Source: Thiocystis violacea (GTDB lineage Bacteria > Pseudomonadota > Gammaproteobacteria > Chromatiales > Chromatiaceae). From it: 37,652 nt of DNA. The notes beneath the pieces are model-generated. The model saw only the letters and a list, made by a program, of their open reading frames with translations, did not search any database and was not told the DNA's origin. Each line of letters starts with the position of its first letter. Within the stretch, counting starts at the first letter, position 1. Made by a program: the position numbers and the translations under genes. Where the stretch lies: assembly GCF_016583565.1 (NCBI RefSeq), contig NZ_NRRF01000049.1:1-37652 (forward strand), written 5' to 3'. Below, piece after piece: positions 24,402-32,505 of the stretch.

Positions 24402-27122
24402 ATGACCTCTGCCTCGTCGAATCCGTCCGTCTCCGAGCACGCCGAACTCCCCAGCGCCGTGCTCACCCAGGTGCAGGCGATCCTGACCAAGGACGCCCAG
24501 GCCGATCGGATCGCATTGGTCTGGCCCGAGCCCATCGAGCCGCGCGAGCTGCGGCGGGCGCTGTCGGATATGGCCCTGCGGGTCGTCTATTGCCCCTCCG
24601 AGCTGGCGATGCGTGAGCTGCTGGTGACCCACACGCCCGGTGCCGAGCGATTGGTGATGCTCTCGCCCTTCGATGAGACGCGCCTGTCCAAGGACGTCCT
24701 GGCGCGCCTCTGGGGTGGCGAGCCGAAGCGCATCAGCCCCTGGCGCACCCTGGAGCAGTTGCTGCGGGTACGCCAGATCGACCCGCGACTGACGGCCAAA
24801 TCCTACCGCTGGATCGCAGAGGCGCTGGTCGAGGGCTTCGAGCGCTATCGTGGGCGGATTCAGTTTGGCGATGTGCTGGATTTCGACAAGGCTTGGCGCG
24901 CCCTGGCGTTGGCACTGCTCGATTTCGCGGGCGAGGCGCTCGATCTGGACGCGCTCCTGGAGTGGTCGCGCGGAGCGGAGGTCGACGCGGCGGTCTCAGC
25001 ACTCCCCGAGACCGTGGTTGCGCACCTGGGCGACTGGCTCAGGCCCCGACTTGGCGCGCCGACCGAGCTGGTTCTGAGCTTGTGGCGACAAGGGCGCGCG
25101 GGCGATATGGTGGCGATTGGTCTGGTCTGCTCGGTGCTGTATCGCGCCGGTCTGACGCCCGACCAAGCCTTGTTCCAGGCCAGGGGACGCTTGCGCGAGC
25201 GCGTGATCGGCGCTGCTCGGATCGCCGACGCGACGCTGGAGGACTATGGACGGACAACCGTCGGCTACCTCGAGCGGTTCCTCGCCGAGCGCCCCTATCG
25301 CGCACTCAATGCTCCGCTTGCGCAAGCCGAGCAGCTCCTTGCGAGTCTCGACATGCAGCCGCTTGCCGTCGCGTCCGACCTGCTGCCGGGCGGATACGGT
25401 CAGCGGCTTGATCGGCTCGCACAGGCGCTCAACGCGGCGCTCGCGGGCAAACCCCTCGAGCCCGCGCTCGCCGCCCTGGCGGATCTGCGACGTCATCAGT
25501 TGGCCAGGGTCCGCATCGAGCAGCTCCGCACGGCGGGGCTGGCGGTGCGTGCGTGCCGTTGGCTGAGGACCGAGGAGGTGGAGTGGGGGAGCCTGCTGGA
25601 GGAGGTCAGTGACTACGTCGCGAGCGGCGGCTATCTGGACTGGGCGCGCGGTCACCTCTGGTCGGGCGACGAGCACGAGGGCCTGAACCGCGTCTACACG
25701 CGGCTGGTCAGTCAGGTCTCCGCGCGGCGCGAGCGTCTGAACGAGCGCTTCTCGCACCATCTGTCGGCCATCGCGCGGGGAGACCAGGTCGATGCGTCGG
25801 TCTTGCCGGTGGAGCGGGCGCTGGAAGGCTTGGTCGCGCCCCTGGCGAAGCAGCAGCCGGTGCTGGTCCTGGTGCTCGATGGGATGAGTCACGCCGTCTA
25901 CCGCGAGCTCGCGGGCGATCTGCTGCACCACGGCTGGGTGGAGCTGCAGCCCGAGGATCGCACCACCCCCTGCTGTCTGCTCGCCGCCTTGCCAACGGTC
26001 ACGCGAATCAGCCGCTTTACCTTGTTGTCCGGCACGCTGGGCGAGGGCACCGGTGCCGATGAGAAGAAGGCCTTCGCCGCGCATCCCGCCTTGAAAGCGC
26101 TTTCGTCGACGAAGTTTCCGCCCCTGTTGTTTCACAAGATCGATCTTCAGCAGCCGGGCAGTGGCGCTTTGGCCGAAGGGGTGCGGGAAATCATTGCGGG
26201 CCAAGCGCACAAGGTCGTCGGCGCGGTGATCAACGCGGTCGACGACCAGTTGAGCAGCGGTGCCCAGGTGTCCGTGCGCTGGTCGGTGGCGTCGATTGGC
26301 GTGCTGCGGCGGATCCTGGAGGCCGCCCGGGAATCCAGGAGACTGGTGATCCTCACCAGCGACCATGGTCATGTGCTGGATCACGACATGACGCTGATGA
26401 AGACGAATGCCGAGGCGGAGCGCTTCAAGCCGACGACCGAAGCGGTCGGGGTCGGCGAGGTGCGGGTCTTGGGCGAGCGCGTGGTGCTCCCTGGCAATCA
26501 GGTCATCCTGCCCTGGTCCGAGCGGATTCGTTATACGGCGAAGAAAATGGGCTATCACGGCGGCGGCTCGCTCCAGGAGGTGCTGATTCCGTTCGGCGTC
26601 TACCGCAATGCCGGTGAGACCGGCCCGATCGATGGCTGGCAGGAAGTCGCGCGACAAGCGCCCGGCTGGTGGGCGCTTGAGCCGGTGTCGGAGCCGATGG
26701 CCACGGGCGCCGTTGCTGCCGCGCCTGTGCCCTCCGCCAGGTCGTCGAAGCAGGACACGCAGACGCTTGACCTCTTCGCCGATCAGCCCACACCACGCCC
26801 TGCGATGACGGGGGAGGGTGATTGGATCGCGGCCCTGATGGCCTCGCCGGTCTACGCGCAGATGAGGGCGCGCAGCGGTCGAGTCATGGTGAGCGAGGCG
26901 CAGCTGCGGCAGCTCCTGGAGCGGCTGGCCCAGGCCGGCGGTCAGCAGATGGCCGCCGCGGTGGCGCAGGGCCTGGGTCTCCCCGAGATCCGCCTGAACG
27001 GACTCCTGGCGGGCGTGCAGAAGTTGCTCAATGTCGATGGCTATCCGGTCTTGGCGATTGATCGGGTGTCCAAGACGATCCGCCTCGATCTCGCGTCGCT
27101 GAAGACCCAGTTCGAGCTGTGA
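24402..27122 (+). CDS. pglZ: BREX-2 phosphatase-fold protein PglZ
   Basis: A 906-residue protein with a PglZ domain, an alkaline-phosphatase/sulfatase-like fold. Metal-site motifs are visible as VLVLDGMSHAVYREL (Asp493) and ILTSDHGHVLDHD (Asp654, His655, His657). YTAKKMGYHGGGSLQEVLIPFG follows, which is also typical of the fold. The N-terminal 400 residues are helical and unassigned. PglZ is the one protein common to all BREX types; its substrate is not settled. The start at 24402 is chosen because the longer frame from 24351 runs into the PIN gene. Its TGA overlaps the GTG start of brxD (GTGA), so the two are translationally coupled. Confidence 0.94.
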   Translation: MTSASSNPSVSEHAELPSAVLTQVQAILTKDAQADRIALVWPEPIEPRELRRALSDMALRVVYCPSELAMRELLVTHTPGAERLVMLSPFDETRLSKDVLARLWGGEPKRISPWRTLEQLLRVRQIDPRLTAKSYRWIAEALVEGFERYRGRIQFGDVLDFDKAWRALALALLDFAGEALDLDALLEWSRGAEVDAAVSALPETVVAHLGDWLRPRLGAPTELVLSLWRQGRAGDMVAIGLVCSVLYRAGLTPDQALFQARGRLRERVIGAARIADATLEDYGRTTVGYLERFLAERPYRALNAPLAQAEQLLASLDMQPLAVASDLLPGGYGQRLDRLAQALNAALAGKPLEPALAALADLRRHQLARVRIEQLRTAGLAVRACRWLRTEEVEWGSLLEEVSDYVASGGYLDWARGHLWSGDEHEGLNRVYTRLVSQVSARRERLNERFSHHLSAIARGDQVDASVLPVERALEGLVAPLAKQQPVLVLVLDGMSHAVYRELAGDLLHHGWVELQPEDRTTPCCLLAALPTVTRISRFTLLSGTLGEGTGADEKKAFAAHPALKALSSTKFPPLLFHKIDLQQPGSGALAEGVREIIAGQAHKVVGAVINAVDDQLSSGAQVSVRWSVASIGVLRRILEAARESRRLVILTSDHGHVLDHDMTLMKTNAEAERFKPTTEAVGVGEVRVLGERVVLPGNQVILPWSERIRYTAKKMGYHGGGSLQEVLIPFGVYRNAGETGPIDGWQEVARQAPGWWALEPVSEPMATGAVAAAPVPSARSSKQDTQTLDLFADQPTPRPAMTGEGDWIAALMASPVYAQMRARSGRVMVSEAQLRQLLERLAQAGGQQMAAAVAQGLGLPEIRLNGLLAGVQKLLNVDGYPVLAIDRVSKTIRLDLASLKTQFEL

Positions 27123-28486
27123 GCATCAGCCACCAGCGCAGAGCCGACATCATCGACGCGCTGCGGCGCGGCACGGTGCCGCAGTATGGGCTCGATGCGC
27201 TCGCGGTGGGTCTCACGTCTTTCGAGACCGCATTCGACGAAGAACTGACGACGGTCGCGCGCGGGCGCGGGCAGTTCAAGGCGATCCGCGGTGAGTACGG
27301 CAGCGGCAAGACCTTCATGGTGCGCTGGCTGCGTGAGCGCGCGCATCGCCTCGGCTTCGCCTGCGCCGAGGTGCAGATCTCCGAGACCGAGACGCCACTG
27401 CATCGACTGGAGACGGTCTACCGCCGGCTGATTGAACGGCTGACCACCGCGGATTCACCCTCGGGGGCGTTTCGCAACGTCATCGACGCCTGGTTTTTTG
27501 CGTTGGAAGAGGACGTGATCGCACAGGGCGGGGTGGATCCCAACGACGTCCCGGCCCTGATGCAGGCCACCGACGCCTTGATGGAGAAGCGCCTCGGTGA
27601 GGTGGTGCGTTCGGCTCCGGCCTTTGCGCTGACCCTGCGCGCCTATCGCCGCGCGCTGCTCGAAGGGCACGAGGACATCGCCAACGGCTTGTTGGCCTGG
27701 ATGGCGGGTCAGCCGAACATCGCCGCCGCCATCAAGCGCTGCGCCAACATCAAAGGGGATATCGACCACTTCGGCGCCCTGAGCTTTCTGCAGGGCGTGC
27801 TCACCATCCTCAAGGATTCCGGTCATCCGGGGCTGCTTCTGGTCCTCGATGAGGTGGAGACCCTGCAGCGCATGCGCGGGGACGTGCGCGACAAGAGCTT
27901 GAACGCCCTGCGGCAGCTCATGGACGAGATCGACAGCGGGCGCTTTCCGGGACTCTATCTGGTGGTCACCGGGACGCCGCCCTTCTTTGATGGCCCGATG
28001 GGGGTACAGCGACTGCCGCCCCTGGCGCAGCGACTGGCGGTGGATTTCGCGACCGACGCCCGCTTCGACAATCCCAGGGCGGTGCAGATCCGCCTGCGGG
28101 GCTTCGATGTCGCAGCTCTCTGTGAAGTGGGCCGCAAGGTGCGGGATCTCTATGCCGCTGGGCGCGCGGAGGGCAGGGCGCGTGAGCATATCACCCAGGT
28201 GGTCGACGACGCCTATGTCGCCGCGCTGGCCCAGGCCGTCACCGGTGCCCTGGGCGGCAAGGTCGGAATCACGCCGCGGGTGTTTCTGAAGAAGCTGGTC
28301 GGCGAGGTCCTCGACCGGGTCGATCAGTTCGCCGACTTCGACCCGCGTCAGCACTATGCACTCACCGTCAGCGACCAGGAGCTGAGCGCCGTCGAGCGCG
28401 CGGCCTGCTCGGCCGCTCGCGCTGACGACATCGAGTTGGAAATCCCCCCTGGCCCCCCTTTGATAAAGGGGGGTAAGCGACGCTGA
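27119..28486 (+). CDS. brxD: BREX-2 ATPase BrxD
   Basis: A 455-residue AAA-type ATPase. Walker A GEYGSGKT has Lys64, and Walker B LLLVLDEVETL has Asp244/Glu245. It also carries LNALRQLMDEIDSG and LVVTGTPPFF, consistent with the BrxD/DUF2791 group. It starts with GTG overlapping the pglZ stop. The last 15 codons (EIPPGPPLIKGGKRR) are encoded by the palindromic repeat element that follows, so the natural C-terminus has been replaced or extended. Its TGA (28484-28486) shares its final A with an ATG that opens the first of six mini-ORFs leading to brxHI. BrxD with BrxHI is the pair that separates BREX type 2 from other types. Confidence 0.92.
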   Translation: MSISHQRRADIIDALRRGTVPQYGLDALAVGLTSFETAFDEELTTVARGRGQFKAIRGEYGSGKTFMVRWLRERAHRLGFACAEVQISETETPLHRLETVYRRLIERLTTADSPSGAFRNVIDAWFFALEEDVIAQGGVDPNDVPALMQATDALMEKRLGEVVRSAPAFALTLRAYRRALLEGHEDIANGLLAWMAGQPNIAAAIKRCANIKGDIDHFGALSFLQGVLTILKDSGHPGLLLVLDEVETLQRMRGDVRDKSLNALRQLMDEIDSGRFPGLYLVVTGTPPFFDGPMGVQRLPPLAQRLAVDFATDARFDNPRAVQIRLRGFDVAALCEVGRKVRDLYAAGRAEGRAREHITQVVDDAYVAALAQAVTGALGGKVGITPRVFLKKLVGEVLDRVDQFADFDPRQHYALTVSDQELSAVERAACSAARADDIELEIPPGPPLIKGGKRR

Positions 28487-28877
28487 TGGCCAGTGTTTCG
28501 CAAGATAAGCCCCCTGTGATAAAGGGGGGTAAGCGACGCTGATGGCCAGTGTTTCGCAAGATAAGCCCCCTGTGATAAAGGGGGGTAAGCGACGCTGATG
28601 GCCAGTGTTTCGCAAGATAAGCCCCCTGTGATAAAGGGGGGTAAGCGACGCTGATGGCCAGTGTTTCGCAAGATAAGCCCCCTGTGATAAAGGGGGGTAA
28701 GAGACGCTGATGGCCAGTGTTTCGCAAGATAAGCCCCCTGTGATAAAGGGGGCTAAGAGACGCTGATGACCAGTGTTTCTCAAGATAAGCTCCCTTTGAT
28801 AAAGGGGGCTAAGAGACGCTGATGGCCAGTGTTTCGCAAGATAAGCCCCCCTTTGAAAAAGGGGGGTTGGGGGGATT
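28441..28877. repeat. Bookended palindromic repeat element 5: precise 56-bp tandem array
   Basis: The left arm AATCCCCCCT is at 28441-28450 and the right arm TTGGGGGGATT ends at 28877. Between them are cores (C5-6, TTTGATAAA or TGTGATAAA, G5-6) alternating with seven copies of a 36-37-base spacer that contains GACGCTGATGGCCAGTG. The register is exact: the T of GTAAG (CTAAG in the last two) falls at 28474, 28530, 28586, 28642, 28698, 28754 and 28810. The first three full units are identical and the last ones carry a few point changes. The spacer holds the junction between the end of brxD and the start of brxHI, so the array looks like an amplified stop/start junction. Confidence 0.93.
28486..28824 (+). 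other. Relay of six 18-codon mini-ORFs joined by TGATG overlaps
   Basis: ATGs lie at 28486, 28542, 28598, 28654, 28710 and 28766, and the next at 28822 is the brxHI start. Each of the six reads 18 codons and stops at a TGA whose last A is the A of the next ATG. Units 1-4 encode MASVSQDKPPVIKGGKRR. Unit 5 has GA in place of GG, and unit 6 encodes MTSVSQDKLPLIKGAKRR. The brxD TGA opens the chain by the same overlap. A G-rich run resembling a ribosome site (AAAGGGGG) lies 12 bases before every ATG. The arrangement could let ribosomes pass from brxD to brxHI by repeated termination-reinitiation. Whether the peptides have any role is unknown. Confidence 0.8.
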
Positions 28878-31002
28878 CGCCTTCGACCAGCTGCATCCGG
28901 CGCTTCAGCACCACATCGTCAACAGCCTGGGTTGGCGGTCGCTGCGTCCGCTGCAGGAGGCGGCGATTGCACCGATTCTGCGCGGCGAGCATGCCATCCT
29001 CCTGGCGCCCACGGCGGGAGGTAAGACGGAAGCCGCGCTCTTTCCCGTCCTGTCGCGGATGCTGAGCGAACGCTGGGAGGGTCTCAGCGTCCTCTACATC
29101 TGCCCGATCAAGGCGCTGCTCAACAACCTCGAACCGCGGCTCGCGCACGATGCGGGGTTGGTCGGGCGGCGCGTGGCGCTGTGGCACGGCGACATCGGCC
29201 CGGCGCGCAAGGCCAAGCTCATCGCCGACCCGCCGGACATCCTCCTGACGACGCCCGAGTCCCTGGAAGTGACGCTGATCTCCAGGCGGATCGACCATCG
29301 GCGGCTCTTCGCGAATCTCCGCTGCGTCGTCCTCGACGAGGTGCATGCCTTCGCGGGCGACGATCGCGGCTGGCATCTGCTGTACCTGCTTGAGCGGCTC
29401 AGGCGCATTGCGGGTCGGGACCTGCAGCGTTTGGGACTCTCGGCGACAGTCGGTAATCCCGAACAGCTGTGCGACTGGCTCGCGGCGGGCTCCGCCCAAC
29501 CGCGCGGCGTGATCAATCCGCCGGCGGACGCCAGCATCCCTGCGGAGGTCGAACTCGACTGGGTCGGCAATCTGCGCAACGCGGCCCTCGTCATCTCCCG
29601 GCTGCATCGCGGGGAGAAGCGCCTGGTCTTCTGCGACAGCCGAGTGCGGGTCGAAGAGCTTGCGATCGAGTTGCGTGGGCTCGGTGTGCGCACCTATGTC
29701 TCACATAGCTGCCTGAGTCTGGAGGAGCGACACGCGGCGGAGACCGCCTTCAGTCAGGGACAGAATTGCGTGATCGTCGCGACCAGTACGCTGGAGTTGG
29801 GGATCGATGTGGGGGATCTCGATCGGGTCATTCAGATCGATGCCCCGAGCAGGGTGTCGTCCTTCCTGCAGCGGATCGGGCGAACCGGACGTCGCTCGGG
29901 GACCGCGCGCAACTGCCTCTTTCTGATCACCAAGGAGGAGGCCTTCCTCCCGGCGGCGGCCCTGCTGCAGCTGTGGAGCGAAGGTTTTGTCGAGCCGATC
30001 GAACCGCCGCCCTTGCCGATGCATCTATTCGCTCAGCAGATCATGGGCCTCGCCCTTCAGGAATCCGGGATCACCGTCGCGGACTGGCCGGCCTGGCTGG
30101 GACGGCTTCCGGGATTGGCGACGCTCGAGCGGGGCGATCTGCAGCGGATCCTCGACTTCATGCTCGAGACGGAGATCCTCCACGCCGATCAGGGTCTGCT
30201 TGGGATGGGCCGATCGGGTGAGCGTCAATTCGGTGCCAAGCACTTCATGGACCTGTTCTCGGTCTTCGTGAGCCCGCCGTCGATCAAGGTCTTTCATGGC
30301 CTACAAGAGATCGGTGAGGTCCATCAATCGACCTTCATCCTGAAAGAGGAGGGACCGGCGGTCCTGACCCTCGGAGGTCGCTCTTGGGCAACCAAATACA
30401 TCGACTGGCCGAGACGTAAGGCTTACGTCGAGCCGACAGAGCTGCGTGGACGCTCGCAATGGCTGAGCGCCGGCCAACCGTTGCATTTCGCCTTGTGCCA
30501 GGCGGTCGCCCGCGTGCTCGCGCGCGAGGAACCACCGGTCGCCTTCTCGCGTCGCGCCGTGGAGCACATGGCCGAACTACGCGAAGCGTTTGACTGGGTA
30601 GAGCCAGGCAAGACCTTTCTCATCGCCGACGCGCCCGGCAGCCTCGTCTGGTGGACCTTCGCGGGCCGGCTCGCCAATGCGGCGATTGCGAATGCGCTGG
30701 CTGGAGAGGCGACCAAGGTCATCGCCGATCATCTCGCGATCAGTTTCACCGGCGTGGTGGATCTCGCGTCGATGGCGACGGCGATCCGCGAAAAGGTCTT
30801 CGGCAAAGCGACCGAACTCGCTCTGCCGCTCGACGAGGAATTCATCGCTGAGCTGAAGTTCGGGGAATGCTTGCCAGCCGAGCTAAGGGATCGCGAAATG
30901 ATGGCTCGCTATGACTGTTCCGACGCGCTTGCGGTGCTTGCGAGCTTGCCCATGGCGGCCATTCGACTGAGAGACTCCAGTGGTGCGGAGTGGCAGTGCT
31001 AA
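28822..31002 (+). CDS. brxHI: BREX-2 DEAD/DEAH-box helicase BrxHI
   Basis: A 726-residue superfamily 2 helicase (Lhr-like). Motif I PTAGGKT is at 63-69, motif II DEVH at 172-175, LSATVGNP is motif III, and motif VI RIGRTGRR is at 351-358. The first 19 residues (MASVSQDKPPFEKGGLGGF) are encoded by the last unit of the repeat array. From FDQLHPALQHHIVNSLGW the protein matches the expected natural N-terminus, so the original start codon has been replaced by one supplied by the repeat. It is the last BREX gene. The stop at 31002 is followed by mobile-element debris. Confidence 0.93.
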   Translation: MASVSQDKPPFEKGGLGGFAFDQLHPALQHHIVNSLGWRSLRPLQEAAIAPILRGEHAILLAPTAGGKTEAALFPVLSRMLSERWEGLSVLYICPIKALLNNLEPRLAHDAGLVGRRVALWHGDIGPARKAKLIADPPDILLTTPESLEVTLISRRIDHRRLFANLRCVVLDEVHAFAGDDRGWHLLYLLERLRRIAGRDLQRLGLSATVGNPEQLCDWLAAGSAQPRGVINPPADASIPAEVELDWVGNLRNAALVISRLHRGEKRLVFCDSRVRVEELAIELRGLGVRTYVSHSCLSLEERHAAETAFSQGQNCVIVATSTLELGIDVGDLDRVIQIDAPSRVSSFLQRIGRTGRRSGTARNCLFLITKEEAFLPAAALLQLWSEGFVEPIEPPPLPMHLFAQQIMGLALQESGITVADWPAWLGRLPGLATLERGDLQRILDFMLETEILHADQGLLGMGRSGERQFGAKHFMDLFSVFVSPPSIKVFHGLQEIGEVHQSTFILKEEGPAVLTLGGRSWATKYIDWPRRKAYVEPTELRGRSQWLSAGQPLHFALCQAVARVLAREEPPVAFSRRAVEHMAELREAFDWVEPGKTFLIADAPGSLVWWTFAGRLANAAIANALAGEATKVIADHLAISFTGVVDLASMATAIREKVFGKATELALPLDEEFIAELKFGECLPAELRDREMMARYDCSDALAVLASLPMAAIRLRDSSGAEWQC

Positions 31003-31084
31003 ATGAATTCGCCACCAGTGTCACTGTGGGTCTACCCCCTGTTGGTGGTGATCAACTGGACCCTGTGGAGGGTTGCATGCTCAC

Positions 31085-31626
31085 AGGCTACTGCGGCTGC
31101 GCTTGGTAGAACCGGTAACAGCACCCGCCTGACTGTTCTCATGGGTCTGCTTGACCTCATCGCCGGCGCCTACGGGCAAGGTGGCGACTTTGTTGGGTAT
31201 GGCAGGCTCGGCTTTGATGCCCCACGGCACCGAGGATGTGCGTCTGCTGGCCCGCCTCGTCGATGGCGTTACGCATGGTCTTACCGTCGAGGGCCAGACC
31301 TTCGTCGGCCACGCCCATCTGCGCGTTCCAGCCTTGCAGAGCACGATCGAGGTCATCGGGTGGAATGCTGATGAGCAGGTCGCGGAAGCGGGTGCGGCTG
31401 GGCACCTCGTAGCGGCCGTTGCGGTAGCGGCAGCGAAAGCGCGCCCGTGCCTGCTGGCTGAGGTCCGCGGCCCACGCGGCGATGGCCTTGTAGCCGCGCC
31501 CCCCGCACAGCACCGCGCCGGCGGCAATGCCCAGGGCCGCGGGCAAGGGATGGCGCCGCCCCTGGGCGCGGCGTGGATCGGGAATGTCGGCAAAGGGCGC
31601 CAGATGATCAGATTCGGGGACAACAT
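31085..31626 (-). pseudogene. ISAs1-family transposase remnant
   Basis: The minus strand reads LAPFADIPDPRRAQGRRHPLP, then AIAAWAADLSQ, RNGRYEVPSRTRFRDLLI, DEGLALDGKTMRNAIDEAG and QQTHILGAVGH. This is the N-terminal half of an ISAs1-type DDE transposase, with the first Asp in LDGKTM. Near 31200 the frame breaks: the continuation NKVATLPVGAGDEVKQT lies in the neighbouring frame. The match then ends at about 31100, well before the C-terminal half. It is a truncated, frameshifted copy at the right border of the BREX island. Confidence 0.8.
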
Positions 31627-31659
31627 GCGCTCCCAGAAGAGGATTTACACTAGAACAGT

Positions 31660-31989
31660 TCCGCCCTGGGGGCCGGGCTCTACAACCTGGCGCGTAGTAT
31701 CGGCAGTTCCATCGGTGTTTCGATCGCCGCCACCTGGTACAGCTGCTTCGGTCAGGCGGATTGGAACCAGCTCGGCGGACATATCAATCCCTTCAATCCG
31801 GCCTTGCACCACTGGCTCCACGTTCAGGGGCTGACGCTGTCCAGCCCAAACGCCGCCGTGCTGCTCACCAACGCGCTCAGCTGCCAGTCCTCGATGCTCG
31901 CCTTTACCCAGGTCTTCGGCATGATCGCCCCGAGCTTCGTGCTCATGCTGCCGTTGTTGTTGCTCTTGAAGCCGAGGGCGAGGAGATGA
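31660..31989 (+). pseudogene. C-terminal fragment of a DHA2/EmrB-type multidrug exporter
   Basis: The frame reads GLYNLARSIGSSIGVSIAATW, then HINPFNPALHHWL, NAAVLLTNALSCQSSMLAF and a final hydrophobic helix with FVLMLPLLLLLKPRARR. This is the last transmembrane segment region of a 14-helix proton-driven drug exporter. Everything upstream is missing; the fragment starts where the ISAs1 remnant ends. It was probably cut by the insertion or a linked deletion and is non-functional. Confidence 0.78.
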
Positions 31990-32022
31990 CGATCCCCCTC
32001 GCCCTCGATTCAGGTGCGAACG

Positions 32023-32505
32023 TCATTTGAACGGACGATCAAGCGGCGGGATGAGTGCGGGATCGATCGTGAGGCTGATGGCGCGCGCCTGACCCGGAAT
32101 GCGGCGGATGAACCCGCGCTCCTCCAGTCGTTTGAGCATCGAATTGACCGACGGTGGCGTCAGGTTGAAGAACCCTTGTAAGACGGCGTGGGTCGGACCA
32201 ACGCCCGAGCTCCGCGACATGTAGGCATCAATGTAGGCAAGGAACTGCCCCTGCTGAGGTGTCGGCCAGTGGGCCGGCCTTGGGGTCGCGGGCGCCTGTC
32301 CCGATGAGACGGCCTTGAGCGCGAGCGTCGCCTCCTCCAAGACCTTCGCGGTGCTTGCCATGACCGCTCGCACCTCGGGTGGGGTTTCCTCCATCAAACC
32401 CTGCATCTGAAGGGTCTCGCGGAGGTGGCTCAACGTCGATGTCAGGGTCTTGCGCAGGCGCTCGACCCGAGCGGCCGGCGCCGCTGTTGGTTTGGGGTTT
32501 GGCAT
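32023..32505 (-). CDS. Winged-helix (LexA/MarR-like) DNA-binding regulator
   Basis: A protein of about 160 residues. The N-terminal half is a helical region (RVERLRKTLTSTLSHLRETL). The C-terminal half carries a winged helix: PTPQQGQFLAYIDAYMSRSS, GVGPTHAVLQGFFNLTPPSV, then NSMLKRLEERGFIRRIPGQAR, ending ISLTID. The helix-turn-helix is followed by a clear wing, so it should bind DNA as a local regulator. The ATG at 32505 is chosen because the longer frame from 32763 adds low-complexity residues without family pattern. A short palindrome lies 46 bases upstream and could be its own operator. Its target genes are unknown. Confidence 0.75.
   Translation of the reverse strand: MPNPKPTAAPAARVERLRKTLTSTLSHLRETLQMQGLMEETPPEVRAVMASTAKVLEEATLALKAVSSGQAPATPRPAHWPTPQQGQFLAYIDAYMSRSSGVGPTHAVLQGFFNLTPPSVNSMLKRLEERGFIRRIPGQARAISLTIDPALIPPLDRPFK

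Larger units (their letters stand above)
9584..31002 (+). other. BREX type 2 defence island
   Basis: All six core genes of BREX type 2 (the Pgl system) are present on one strand in canonical order: pglW, pglX, pglY, pglZ, brxD, brxHI. Between them lie a DUF559 nuclease gene, three toxin-antitoxin-like modules, one unrecognised small gene, and five elements of a G/C-block palindromic repeat family. No BrxA, BrxB or BrxL (type 1 parts) is seen. The island is bordered by rpoD on the left and by decayed mobile DNA on the right. BREX systems block phage DNA replication while methylating host DNA; the role of the extra genes is inference. Confidence 0.92.

Noticed and set aside
24996..26657. Minus-strand frame of 553 codons opposite pglZ
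   Set aside because: Antisense shadow; composition and lack of motifs argue against a gene.
27455..28783. Minus-strand frame of 442 codons reading through the 56-base array
   Set aside because: The repetitive part is only the array read backwards in rotating frames, and the rest is a shadow of brxD.
28441..28877. CRISPR array
   Set aside because: The repeat period is regular, but the whole 56-base unit is repeated, including the 'spacers'. There are no unique spacers and no cas genes.
13759..28877. Rho-independent terminators at the palindromic cores
   Set aside because: The C/G palindromes are not followed by T-runs, several lie inside open frames, and transcription must cross them to express the operon.
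9584..31002. BREX type 1
   Set aside because: No BrxA, BrxB or BrxL; the presence of PglW, BrxD and BrxHI defines type 2.
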